From positions 1 to 6,981 of the forward strand of contig CAJKOS010000097.1 in assembly GCA_905201565.1 (NCBI GenBank): 6,981 bases of DNA, given 5' to 3'. Shown here one piece after another: positions 1 to 5,879 of the stretch. The notes beneath the pieces are model-generated. The model had not been told where the DNA came from and did no database searches. It saw only the letters and a program-made list of their open reading frames with translations. Source of the stretch: an uncultured Erysipelotrichaceae bacterium (lineage in GTDB: Bacteria; Bacillota_I; Bacilli_A; Erysipelotrichales; Erysipelotrichaceae). Position 1 is the stretch's first letter. Every line of letters starts with the position of its first letter. A program made the translations under genes and the position numbers.

Positions 1-9
1 TACACGCTC

Positions 10-34
10 AAGGACTATTAGTAGTCCTTTTTTT
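10..34 (+). terminator. Intrinsic terminator at left edge
   Basis: An 8-bp perfect stem (AAGGACTA / TAGTCCTT, 10-17 and 22-29) with a TTAG loop is followed by a run of T. It probably ends a plus-strand gene lying left of the window. It stands only about 13 bases before the Shine-Dalgarno site of the LytTR gene, so it could also act as a leader attenuator for that gene. Confidence 0.8.
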
Positions 35-56
35 ATTTAATAGGTGGTGGGATCTC

Positions 57-746
57 ATGATTATTTCTATAGTACATTCAAATTCTCATATAACAGAAAC
101 AATAACCAATATACTTGATTATCATCTACATCATCCTTATACAATATCTAACACTCTTATTCCTGCAGATTTGTGTTTTACTGATACACTTGAAGATATA
201 CCAAGAATAAGAAATATAAATAAAAAGGCTTTTATTGTGATAGTTACCAATCACCCATTAGGTCCTGAAACTGTCATCTATCAGCCTTTTTACTATATAT
301 TTGAAAATAGTCTAGAAAAAGATATTCCTTTCATATTATGCACATTCTTTCATTCTCGTGATTATTATCATTTCAAGTATAATTACCAGGATATTTCTAT
401 TCCTATTAATCATATTATCTACATACATACACATGAACATCTCACTACAATATATACAAAAGAAAAGAACTATCATCTCTATAAACCTTTAAAGGTGATA
501 TTAAAAGAGATTGGTTCTAAACAGATTGTACAAATTAATAAGAATACATGTGTAAATACACGTTATATTACTAAAATTAATCAATTAGATATCTATCTTA
601 ATCTAGAGATATTTAAGCTAAGCTATAAATATAAAAATAAATTTTATGAAGCATTAAAAAAGAAGTCCGAAGACTTCTTTTTGTTTCTCACCAGTTTTTG
701 TAATCTTCCGGGTTTAGAAGAGATGCGGCATCCTTGTCCGCAATGA
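57..746 (+). CDS. LytTR-family DNA-binding response regulator, degenerate receiver
   Basis: Likely a cytoplasmic transcription regulator of the AgrA/LytR type. Residues about 104-203 fit the LytTR DNA-binding domain: alternating beta strands (HIIYIHTHEH, TTIYTKEKNYHLYKPL), then the family's 'VN..YI..I' segment at V166-N167...Y170-I171, ending in a basic tail (KLSYKYKNKFYEALKKK). Residues 1-98 have the spacing of a CheY-like receiver. The usual N-terminal acidic pair is V6-H7-S8, and the 'YILK' lysine site reads YYIFENS; only D43 could be a phospho-acceptor. Phosphorylation is therefore doubtful, and no histidine kinase gene is in view. ATG 57 is chosen because AGGTGG lies 9 bases upstream. 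The domain should end near residue 203, yet the frame continues through a terminator hairpin (657-682) and overlaps the convergent deaminase gene by 59 bases. The gene is strikingly AT-rich (about 27% GC over 61-420), suggesting transfer or a fast-evolving lineage. The family call is fairly safe; the true 3' end is uncertain. Confidence 0.8.
   Translation: MIISIVHSNSHITETITNILDYHLHHPYTISNTLIPADLCFTDTLEDIPRIRNINKKAFIVIVTNHPLGPETVIYQPFYYIFENSLEKDIPFILCTFFHSRDYYHFKYNYQDISIPINHIIYIHTHEHLTTIYTKEKNYHLYKPLKVILKEIGSKQIVQINKNTCVNTRYITKINQLDIYLNLEIFKLSYKYKNKFYEALKKKSEDFFLFLTSFCNLPGLEEMRHPCPQ
656..683. terminator. Bidirectional terminator between the convergent LytTR and deaminase genes
   Basis: An 11-bp perfect stem spans 657-667 and 672-682. 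Read on the minus strand the loop is UUCG closed by C-G, the very stable cUUCGg tetraloop, followed by six T; this ends the deaminase transcript five bases past its stop. Read on the plus strand the loop is CGAA and five T follow, so it should also stop transcription of the LytTR gene, but inside that reading frame. Confidence 0.85.
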
Positions 747-1407
747 TGGTGAAGTTTGGATGTAGCTTGAGCACAGTAGATGGCAGTTCATCCGTAATTG
801 GTGAATCGAGCACCTTCTTAAGTATTTCCGCTTTCTCTTTGCCGTTGACTATCATGACGAGGTGTTTGACACGCATCAGGCTCTTAGGACCCATGGTGTA
901 GATGACCGGTGCTTCAGGACGTTCTGGATAAGTTGGATTGACTGCTCTTTTCTTTGCGCGTTCCATTTCATAGCTGTAGCTGTCAAGTGGTGTGCAGCGC
1001 GGGCAGTTGGAGCAGAAATGTCCATCCCAGCCAAGACCGATGACCATGACATCAATACCGCCAGCTTCCGCAATCTCTTTGTCATAGGTGCTCCAGTTTT
1101 CCGCATCAATGCAGTGGATTCTTTCATCTGGAATGTTTGCATCATCAAAGAAAATCTCATGCATTTCCTTCCAGTTTGGTCCATGCTTTTCACCAACATA
1201 TGGTGCATCATCAAACAGGTAGTACTGGATGTCCTTGTACTTTTCCTGATCCTTTACATAGGGGATCATCATCTTGTACATGGTACGTGGAGAACGGCCG
1301 GACGTCAGGGAGATGTTCACCCGCTTGTCCTGCATCATCGCTCCAAGAACAATCATCATGCAGCTTTCGCTCATCTTTTCTTCAGTGTCTTCAATGATCA
1401 GTTTCAT
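688..1407 (-). CDS. Glucosamine-6-phosphate deaminase/isomerase-family protein (YieK-like)
   Basis: A 239-residue cytoplasmic sugar-phosphate isomerase-fold protein of the NagB/6-phosphogluconolactonase superfamily. Seen in order: phosphate-binding loop SLTSGRSPRTMY (33-44); YLFDDAPY (63-70), matching the NagB 'NMDEY' catalytic segment; IGLGWDGHF (123-131) with D128 and H130 at the NagB catalytic Asp/His positions; TMGPKSLM (171-178); and the C-terminal block SPITDELPSTVLKLHPN (202-218). From memory it resembles E. coli YieK (about 240 residues), whose substrate is not firmly known, more than true NagB. The loop after D128-G-H130 reads FCSNCPRC, so the NagB glutamate (E148 in E. coli) is replaced by C135 and a CX2CX2C cluster is present. 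An aldose/ketose amino-sugar phosphate substrate is likely, but deaminase activity should not be assumed. The start is supported by AGGAAGG 11 bases upstream. It is transcribed alone, between a terminator on each side. Confidence 0.85.
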   Translation of the reverse strand: MKLIIEDTEEKMSESCMMIVLGAMMQDKRVNISLTSGRSPRTMYKMMIPYVKDQEKYKDIQYYLFDDAPYVGEKHGPNWKEMHEIFFDDANIPDERIHCIDAENWSTYDKEIAEAGGIDVMVIGLGWDGHFCSNCPRCTPLDSYSYEMERAKKRAVNPTYPERPEAPVIYTMGPKSLMRVKHLVMIVNGKEKAEILKKVLDSPITDELPSTVLKLHPNFTIIADKDAASLLNPEDYKNW

Positions 1408-1431
1408 AGTATAAATTACCTTCCTGCCTTC

Positions 1432-1460
1432 ATTATTTCAGATTTCATAACACAAGACAA
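1432..1460 (-). promoter_or_regulatory. Promoter of the deaminase-family gene
   Basis: On the minus strand, TTGTCT (1460-1455) and AATAAT (1437-1432) are separated by 17 bases, matching a sigma-A promoter at 4/6 and 5/6 positions. It starts just past the terminator of the upstream gene and is followed by the Shine-Dalgarno AGGAAGG (1425-1419). Confidence 0.6.
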
Positions 1461-1462
1461 CT

Positions 1463-1483
1463 AAAAAAGAGGCATATTGCCTC
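1463..1483 (-). terminator. Intrinsic terminator of the pyrophosphatase-like gene
   Basis: On the minus strand a GAGGCA / TGCCTC stem (6 bp, 3-base loop) is followed by six T. The stem begins within the stop codon of the pyrophosphatase-like gene, so there is essentially no 3' untranslated spacer. It separates this gene from the downstream deaminase-family gene. Confidence 0.85.
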
Positions 1484-1874
1484 AATTGTCCGTATAAGCC
1501 CAGGAAGGCACTTCTGTACCCCTTCTGATCAGAACTGTTTTCTGATAATCAGTCTGGTTCAAAAAGTGCAAAATCTGATCTGTTTCTTCCTCTGTGCATC
1601 CAATCAGCATCTTGACATCCAGTTCCTTTGTCAGGATATCCGCCGCAATGGCAAGTGCGGTGATCTGGTTGCGGTCACCACTACCCGCATAGACGGTCAC
1701 CCCTTCATCCGAGACACTCTTTGTGTCTCCCAGGTGTCCATAGTCCGTTGGATAGATCAGATTTTTGAAAACAGGATGGACTTCTCCTTTTTTCTTTGTC
1801 AGATTCAGTTTTCCAGAAAGAAAAAGTGTTTCTATCTTCATCCAGAAAAATGCGTTATTTTCAATTTCACTCAT
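1482..1874 (-). CDS. Inorganic pyrophosphatase-like protein, short and divergent
   Basis: A 130-residue protein resembling short proteins annotated as inorganic pyrophosphatase in Clostridia and relatives. Recognisable parts are HPVFKNLIYPTDYGHL (33-48), matching the family I 'YP.NYGY' active-site strand; SVSDEGVTVYAGS (53-65); and KMLIGCTEEE (88-97) with NQTDY and VLIRR near the end, a pattern I recall from these clostridial proteins. Full family I enzymes are about 175 residues and carry a metal-binding 'DGDP.D' cluster; here the aligned stretch is S-D-E-G-V-T, so at least two metal aspartates are missing. Hydrolysis of pyrophosphate to phosphate is therefore unproven and a non-catalytic or different role is possible. 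The start is backed by AAGGGAG 8 bases upstream and by a consensus promoter. It is a monocistronic unit, divergent from the SPFH gene. Confidence 0.7.
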   Translation of the reverse strand: MSEIENNAFFWMKIETLFLSGKLNLTKKKGEVHPVFKNLIYPTDYGHLGDTKSVSDEGVTVYAGSGDRNQITALAIAADILTKELDVKMLIGCTEEETDQILHFLNQTDYQKTVLIRRGTEVPSWAYTDN

Positions 1875-1897
1875 GAATGAAACTCCCTTACCAAGTT

Positions 1898-1926
1898 ATT
1901 ATACTAAAGTTTCATATTCATGTAAA
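1898..1926 (-). promoter_or_regulatory. Strong sigma-A promoter of the pyrophosphatase-like gene
   Basis: On the minus strand TTTACA (1926-1921) and a perfect TATAAT (1903-1898) are separated by exactly 17 bases. The leader that follows is short and carries the Shine-Dalgarno AAGGGAG (1889-1883). The -35 region reads TTTACATG, the same as the last repeat upstream of pstS. Confidence 0.85.
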
Positions 1927-1956
1927 CATTCTCATAGAACAGAAACAATTTTCATA
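1911..1956. repeat. Three TATGAA/TATGAG hexamers at 20-base period
   Basis: On the minus strand TATGAA (1956-1951), TATGAG (1936-1931) and TATGAA (1916-1911) recur at exact 20-base steps. They cover the -35 region of the pyrophosphatase-like promoter and extend toward the divergent SPFH gene. Flanking bases match only partly (12-13 of 20 between neighbouring units). They could be regulator half-sites, or chance in AT-rich DNA. Confidence 0.35.
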
Positions 1957-1990
1957 GCACAATAACCCTCTTCCAAACGCAATATTAATA

Positions 1991-2009
1991 TGATATCATT
2001 TGGATATCA
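1991..2009. promoter_or_regulatory. Possible operator: two GATATCA repeats, 11 bases apart
   Basis: TGATATCA (1991-1998, a perfect 8-bp palindrome) and GGATATCA (2002-2009) are spaced by one helical turn. They lie between a weak -10 candidate (TATGAT, 1989-1994, with no convincing -35) and the Shine-Dalgarno site of the SPFH gene. Tandem symmetric sites at this spacing would suit a ribbon-helix-helix repressor such as the one encoded two genes on, but binding is inference. Confidence 0.3.
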
Positions 2010-2010
2010 A

Positions 2011-2017
2011 AAAGGAG
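2011..2017 (+). promoter_or_regulatory. Ribosome binding site that sets the SPFH gene start
   Basis: AAAGGAG lies 8 bases before ATG 2026. The frame is open from an earlier ATG at 1990, but that one has no Shine-Dalgarno site and would place this motif inside the gene. The later start is preferred. Confidence 0.85.
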
Positions 2018-2025
2018 TAACTCAT

Positions 2026-3021
2026 ATGAAAGAGAAAATCTATTCTACAAAGAAAAATGGCATGGTCGTATTGTTACTGATACTTGCCCTCTATGTCATT
2101 GACATTGCTGTATTCATCATCTCAGCAGCCAATGACATCTTCCTGCCGATAATTCTCAGCATCATCGCATTCTGCCTGTTATGGATACCTCTATGCGGTC
2201 TGAAGGTCATCAAGCCACAGGAAGCCATTGTATTGACTCTGTTTGGTGACTACATCGGCACAATCCGTGAACCTGGTTTCTACTTCGTCAATCCTTTCTG
2301 CACAGCCATCAACCCTGCTGCAGGTACCAAACTTGGACAGAGTGGAGATGTGGACAAAGCCACTGGCATAACCACAAATATCAACATCAACACTGCAGAA
2401 GCGTCTGGCAAAAAGATATCCCTGAAACAGATGACATTGTCCAATGCCATACAAAAGGTCAATGATGTCCTCGGCAATCCTGTTGAAATTGGTGTTGCGG
2501 TCATCTGGAAAGTCAATGACACGGCAGCAGCTGTCTTCAATGTCGATAACTACAAGGAATACCTCTCCCTTCAATGTGACTCTGCTGTAAGAGAAATCGT
2601 CAAGATCTATCCATATGATGTTGCGGAAAACATCGACACAACCGGTGATGGTATGGCAGATGATGGAAGCCTGCGCGGTTCTACAACTGTTGTGGCAGAA
2701 AGAATCCGAGAAATGATCCAGCAGAAAGTAGAAATTGCAGGTCTTGAAATCCTTGAAGCAAGGATCACCTACCTCGCCTATGCCCCGGAAATTGCAGCAG
2801 CCATGTTGCAGAGACAGCAGGCAGCTGCGGTCATCGATGCCCGCAAGATGATTGTGGATGGTGCTGTGGGTATGGTAGAGATGGCACTTGAGAGGTTGAA
2901 GGAAAACGGAACGATCGAACTCGATGAAGAACGTAAAGCTGCCATGGTTTCCAATCTGCTTGTCGTATTGTGTGGCAATCATGATGCCCAGCCTGTCGTC
3001 AATTCGGGAAGTCTATATTAA
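2026..3021 (+). CDS. SPFH/band-7 domain membrane protein
   Basis: A 331-residue membrane protein of the SPFH (stomatin/prohibitin/flotillin/HflK-C) superfamily, which forms oligomeric membrane scaffolds. Two hydrophobic segments (about 13-34 and 38-58) form an N-terminal membrane hairpin. The SPFH domain follows with GLKVIKPQEAIVLTLFGDY (58-76) and the signature REPGFYFVNPF (81-91), then a long body ending in an Ala/Gln-rich helix (EIAAAMLQRQQAAAVIDAR) typical of the coiled-coil assembly region. The C-terminus (LDEERKAAMVSNLLVVLCG, then VVNSGSLY) matches, from memory, a bacterial SPFH subgroup found next to a small Arc-like gene, and that gene is present here. The specific function of this subgroup is unknown. 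Its stop codon abuts the next start codon, so the two are co-translated. Codon use and GC (about 47%) agree with the pst genes. Confidence 0.9.
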   Translation: MKEKIYSTKKNGMVVLLLILALYVIDIAVFIISAANDIFLPIILSIIAFCLLWIPLCGLKVIKPQEAIVLTLFGDYIGTIREPGFYFVNPFCTAINPAAGTKLGQSGDVDKATGITTNININTAEASGKKISLKQMTLSNAIQKVNDVLGNPVEIGVAVIWKVNDTAAAVFNVDNYKEYLSLQCDSAVREIVKIYPYDVAENIDTTGDGMADDGSLRGSTTVVAERIREMIQQKVEIAGLEILEARITYLAYAPEIAAAMLQRQQAAAVIDARKMIVDGAVGMVEMALERLKENGTIELDEERKAAMVSNLLVVLCGNHDAQPVVNSGSLY

Positions 3022-3216
3022 GTGAACAAGAAACAGATTCCCCTGAGACTCAGTGAGAAACTATACAATGACATAGCGGCATGGGCAGAAGATGATTTCC
3101 GTTCCGTCAACGGACAGATTGAATATCTGCTCACAGAATGTGTAAGACAGCGGAAAAAGAATGGCAAATACGTATCTGAGCATCTCGATGAACCATTAGA
3201 TATCGATATCGAATAG
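3022..3216 (+). CDS. Arc-like ribbon-helix-helix protein paired with SPFH
   Basis: A 64-residue protein with the ribbon-helix-helix pattern of Arc/MetJ-type DNA-binding proteins: a short beta strand with alternating residues (KQIPLRL, 4-10), helix A (SEKLYNDIAAWAEDDF) and helix B (SVNGQIEYLLTECVRQR), then an acidic tail (DEPLDIDIE). The start is GTG 3022, directly after the SPFH stop TAA, with GGGAAG 10 bases upstream, indicating translational coupling. Such proteins normally bind DNA as dimers and often repress their own operon; with only this domain it may regulate the SPFH unit or act as a partner of the SPFH protein. It does not look like half of a toxin-antitoxin pair, because no toxin gene is next to it. 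A terminator follows the stop at once. Confidence 0.85.
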   Translation: MNKKQIPLRLSEKLYNDIAAWAEDDFRSVNGQIEYLLTECVRQRKKNGKYVSEHLDEPLDIDIE

Positions 3217-3241
3217 AAGTGGTACTGCGGTACCACTTTTT
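3217..3241 (+). terminator. Terminator of the SPFH / ribbon-helix-helix unit
   Basis: A 9-bp perfect stem AAGTGGTAC / GTACCACTT (3217-3225, 3230-3238) carries a cUGCGg (UNCG-type) tetraloop and is followed by TTTTT. It begins on the base after the stop codon. Confidence 0.9.
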
Positions 3242-3244
3242 CGT

Positions 3245-3277
3245 ATAAAAAAGAAGATACACAAATGTGTACCTTCT
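3245..3277 (-). terminator. Terminator of the pst operon
   Basis: On the minus strand AGAAGGTACAC pairs with GTGTATCTTCT (11 bp with one G-U, 4-base loop) and is followed by six T. It lies seven bases past the pstB stop, so no further gene such as phoU is co-transcribed. It stands back to back with the plus-strand terminator of the neighbouring unit. Confidence 0.9.
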
Positions 3278-3283
3278 CATCAA

Positions 3284-4039
3284 TCAGCTGAATACACCGC
3301 CGATATATTCCTGTGTCTTTTGCTCACGAGGCATGGAGAAGATCTGTTCTGTATCTCCTACTTCAATGAGTTCACCAAGATAGAAGAATGCGGTTCTGTC
3401 GGCAACACGCATAGCCTGCTGCATGTTGTGGGTGACGATGACAATCGTATAATCCTTCTTGAGTTCAATGGTGAGATCTTCAATTGTACTGGACGCAATC
3501 GGATCAAGTGCAGATGTCGGTTCATCCATCAGGATGATATCCGGTTCTGTCGCAATAGTGCGGGCAATGCACACACGCTGCTGCTGACCACCGGAAAGAC
3601 CAATCGCATTATCCTTGAGTCTGTCCTTGACTTCATCCCAGATACCTACACCTTTTAGTGCCTTTTCCACAATTTCATCCAGTGTCTTCTTGTCGCGGAT
3701 ACCATTGATACGTGGTCCATAGGCAACATTGTCATAGATGCTCTGTGGGAATGGGTTTGGCTGCTGGAAGACCATGCCGATTCTCTTTCGTAACATGATT
3801 GTATTCATGTTCTTGTAAATATCCATTCCATCGAACTTGATTTCACCACCGGTTCTTGTGCCCTTGACGAAATCGTTCATGCGGTTGATGGACTTGAGGA
3901 ATGTACTCTTGCCACAGCCGGAAGGACCGATCAGGGCAAGGATTTCATTCTTTTCTACATCCAGAGTGATTTTGGACAGTGCCTTGAAGTCACCATACCA
4001 GAAATCAAAATCTTTTGCTTCAATAATCTTTTCACTCAT
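3284..4039 (-). CDS. pstB: Phosphate ABC transporter ATP-binding protein PstB
   Basis: A 251-residue cytoplasmic ATPase that powers phosphate import through PstC-PstA. All ABC motifs are intact: Walker [10 protein letters not shown] (38-46), the PstB-type Q-loop [16 protein letters not shown] (90-105), signature LSGGQ (148-152), Walker B ILMDEP (169-174) with catalytic E173, D-loop SALD (176-179) and the switch H204. The PNPFP segment and the C-terminal [12 protein letters not shown] tail are characteristic of PstB rather than other ABC ATPases, and the length is normal. The ATG overlaps the pstA stop by four bases (ATGA), with AGAGGA 7 bases upstream, so translation is coupled. It is the last gene of the operon. 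Confidence 0.98.
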   Translation of the reverse strand: MSEKIIEAKDFDFWYGDFKALSKITLDVEKNEILALIGPSGCGKSTFLKSINRMNDFVKGTRTGGEIKFDGMDIYKNMNTIMLRKRIGMVFQQPNPFPQSIYDNVAYGPRINGIRDKKTLDEIVEKALKGVGIWDEVKDRLKDNAIGLSGGQQQRVCIARTIATEPDIILMDEPTSALDPIASSTIEDLTIELKKDYTIVIVTHNMQQAMRVADRTAFFYLGELIEVGDTEQIFSMPREQKTQEYIGGVFS

Positions 4040-4929
4040 TTTCCGGTCCTCTTTCTTTCCAGGTGACTGGAATAACTTCTCAAACCAATTGAAACAGACA
4101 GGGAGATCAGAACGAGCACCATGCTGGCAAAGCTTGCGATCTGATTGGAATGCGGATTCAGGGAACCCTCAGTTCTCATAACCCAGATGTGCAGGGAAAG
4201 TGTTTCACCTGGTCTGAATGGGTTGAGAGGACATGTGACAGAGGAAGGATTCCAGTTGTTCCAGTTGATAGCTGTACTCTGACCTGCTGTATAGAGCAGT
4301 GCAGCTGCTTCACCGAAGCCTCTGCCGGCAGCCATGATGATACCGGTGAGAATTCTCGAGAAAGCTGCTGGTAACAGAACTGTGCGGATAACTTCCCAGT
4401 GATTTGCGCCAAGTGCGAACGCACCTTCCTTATATCCTGAAGGAAGAGCTTCAAATGCGTCTCTTGTCGTTGTTGTGATCAAAGGAAGAGAAAGAATCGA
4501 AACGGCAAGAGCACCGGCGAACAGATTCCATGAGCTACCTGTATAGAGAATAAATACGAGGTAAGCAAACAAACCGATAACGATAGATGGAATGGAAGAA
4601 AGTGCTTCAATACAGATGCTGAGGAAGTTCAGCAGTTTACCAGGTTTTGCATATTCTGCAATGTAGATACCTGCACCAATACCAAGTGGAACAGAAATGA
4701 GCAGTGACAGCAATACGAGATAGACCGTATTCCACAGCTGGTTGAGAATACCCTCACTTGTTGTGGTGAGAATACCAGGATAGTAGGATGTAATACCCTT
4801 GATGATGATATAGCCTGTCAGAACGACGAGGAAGCCGAGGACAAATGCACCGACTGCCCAGAACACACCCGTCATGATGCGTTCGAAGAACATCGCTCTG
4901 GCAATCACTTTTTCTTTGTTATCTTTCAT
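4036..4929 (-). CDS. pstA: Phosphate ABC transporter permease PstA
   Basis: A 297-residue inner-membrane permease that pairs with PstC to form the phosphate channel. It shows about six hydrophobic segments, the first at roughly 19-43. The cytoplasmic EAA loop that docks PstB is clear at [18 protein letters not shown] (157-174), followed by the [14 protein letters not shown] block typical of PstA. The polar region around 225-262 (including [12 protein letters not shown]) is the expected extracytoplasmic loop before the last helix. Its ATG overlaps the pstC stop (ATGA); the nearest Shine-Dalgarno, AAAGGAG, is 13 bases upstream, a long gap that suggests reliance on coupling to pstC translation. 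Confidence 0.97.
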   Translation of the reverse strand: MKDNKEKVIARAMFFERIMTGVFWAVGAFVLGFLVVLTGYIIIKGITSYYPGILTTTSEGILNQLWNTVYLVLLSLLISVPLGIGAGIYIAEYAKPGKLLNFLSICIEALSSIPSIVIGLFAYLVFILYTGSSWNLFAGALAVSILSLPLITTTTRDAFEALPSGYKEGAFALGANHWEVIRTVLLPAAFSRILTGIIMAAGRGFGEAAALLYTAGQSTAINWNNWNPSSVTCPLNPFRPGETLSLHIWVMRTEGSLNPHSNQIASFASMVLVLISLSVSIGLRSYSSHLERKRTGK

Positions 4930-5831
4930 GCTTTTTTCGCCTCTCCTTTACCAGAAATCATATGAATCAGGAAAATGCAGATGAGTGAGATGATAAACAG
5001 AAGCAGAGCCATCGTCCAAAGAGCGAGGTTGTGTTCACCACCACTTGCTGTATTACCCATATCAGAAGCAATCGCTGCTGTCAGGTTGTTTGTCGGAGAA
5101 AGCAGAGATGTCGGGAAGGCACGTGTCTTACCGATAACCATGGCAACCGCAAGTGCTTCACCAAATGCTCTTGCAAGACCCATGATGATACCGACAAAGA
5201 TACCAGGCTTTGCAGCAGGAAGGACAACCTTGCGGATTACCTGCCATCTTGTGGAACCAAGACCAAACGCACCCTGACGATAAGCATCCGGAACACCCTT
5301 GAGGGCATCGGCAGATACTGTAGCGATCGTCGGGAAGATCATGACCGCAAGAACAATTGCAGCAGCAATGACGGAGAAACCACCCATCTTGGCATTGAAT
5401 GTGTCACGGATCCATGGAACAAGAACCGTCAGACCAATCCAGCCGTAAACAACAGATGGAATACCGACATAAATTTCTGTAGCAGGACGGAGAATCTTTT
5501 CACCAAGTTCTGGTGCGATTTCTACCATGAAGATCGCTGCACCTACTGCAAATGGTACGGCAATCAACAGTCCAAGACCACATGTGAGAAGCGAACCGAC
5601 AATATAAACGGCTGCACCAACAGTGCCCCCGCCTTCTGTAGCACTATCATTTGGTGCCCAGTCAGAAGAGAACAGGAATTCTGTGATGGAATGACCATAA
5701 ATTGTAAAGGTACCAGAACCTCTGTAGACAAGGAAGGCACCCATAGCGATGGTGAGCACGATAATAAGCATACCGGTAGCTACGATAATCGTACGCCACG
5801 CCTTATCTGAAAACTTTCTACGTGATTTCAT
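4926..5831 (-). CDS. pstC: Phosphate ABC transporter permease PstC
   Basis: A 301-residue inner-membrane permease, partner of PstA. It has a basic N-terminus (MKSRRKF), a first helix at about 14-36, an extracytoplasmic loop of about 40 residues containing FLFSSDWAPN (a PstC hallmark), and five more hydrophobic segments. The EAA loop lies at ADALKGVPDAYRQGAFGLG (174-192), followed by TRWQVIRKVVLPAA, which docks PstB. The 'YVGIPSVVYGW' segment (121-131) is also typical of PstC. The start ATG 5831 has GGAAAGGG 9 bases upstream. The gene lies 73 bases after pstS with a terminator-like hairpin in between, which may set its expression below that of pstS. Confidence 0.97.
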   Translation of the reverse strand: MKSRRKFSDKAWRTIIVATGMLIIVLTIAMGAFLVYRGSGTFTIYGHSITEFLFSSDWAPNDSATEGGGTVGAAVYIVGSLLTCGLGLLIAVPFAVGAAIFMVEIAPELGEKILRPATEIYVGIPSVVYGWIGLTVLVPWIRDTFNAKMGGFSVIAAAIVLAVMIFPTIATVSADALKGVPDAYRQGAFGLGSTRWQVIRKVVLPAAKPGIFVGIIMGLARAFGEALAVAMVIGKTRAFPTSLLSPTNNLTAAIASDMGNTASGGEHNLALWTMALLLFIISLICIFLIHMISGKGEAKKA

Positions 5832-5846
5832 ATCCTTTTACCCTTT

Positions 5847-5879
5847 CCAAAAACAAGGGCAGACGATATACGCCTGCCC
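5847..5879 (-). terminator. Terminator-like hairpin between pstS and pstC
   Basis: On the minus strand GGGCAGGCG pairs with CGTCTGCCC (9 bp with one G-U, loop TATAT), followed by TTGTTTTT. This is a good intrinsic terminator, yet the pst operon continues past it with no promoter visible before pstC. It probably gives partial termination or protects the pstS message, raising PstS relative to PstCAB. Confidence 0.75.

Noticed and set aside
862..1464. Plus-strand open frame (200 codons) opposite the deaminase-family gene
   Set aside because: It is a shadow frame; the minus strand holds the recognisable enzyme with promoter, ribosome binding site and terminator.
1990..2025. ATG 1990 as the SPFH start
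   Set aside because: It has no ribosome binding site; AAAGGAG lies 8 bases before ATG 2026.
2191..2982. Minus-strand open frame (263 codons) opposite the SPFH gene
   Set aside because: The SPFH gene has family motifs, membrane segments and a good ribosome binding site; the antisense frame has none of these.
3199..3210. Palindromic GATATCGATATC as a regulatory site
   Set aside because: It lies inside the end of the ribbon-helix-helix gene and simply encodes Asp-Ile-Asp-Ile.
3022..3216. Toxin-antitoxin antitoxin
   Set aside because: A ribbon-helix-helix fold alone suggests this, but the co-transcribed partner is an SPFH scaffold, not a toxin, and terminators close the unit.
5031..5810. Plus-strand open frame (259 codons) opposite pstC
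   Set aside because: It is a shadow of pstC, with a highly polar Cys/Thr/Asn composition and no recognisable domain.
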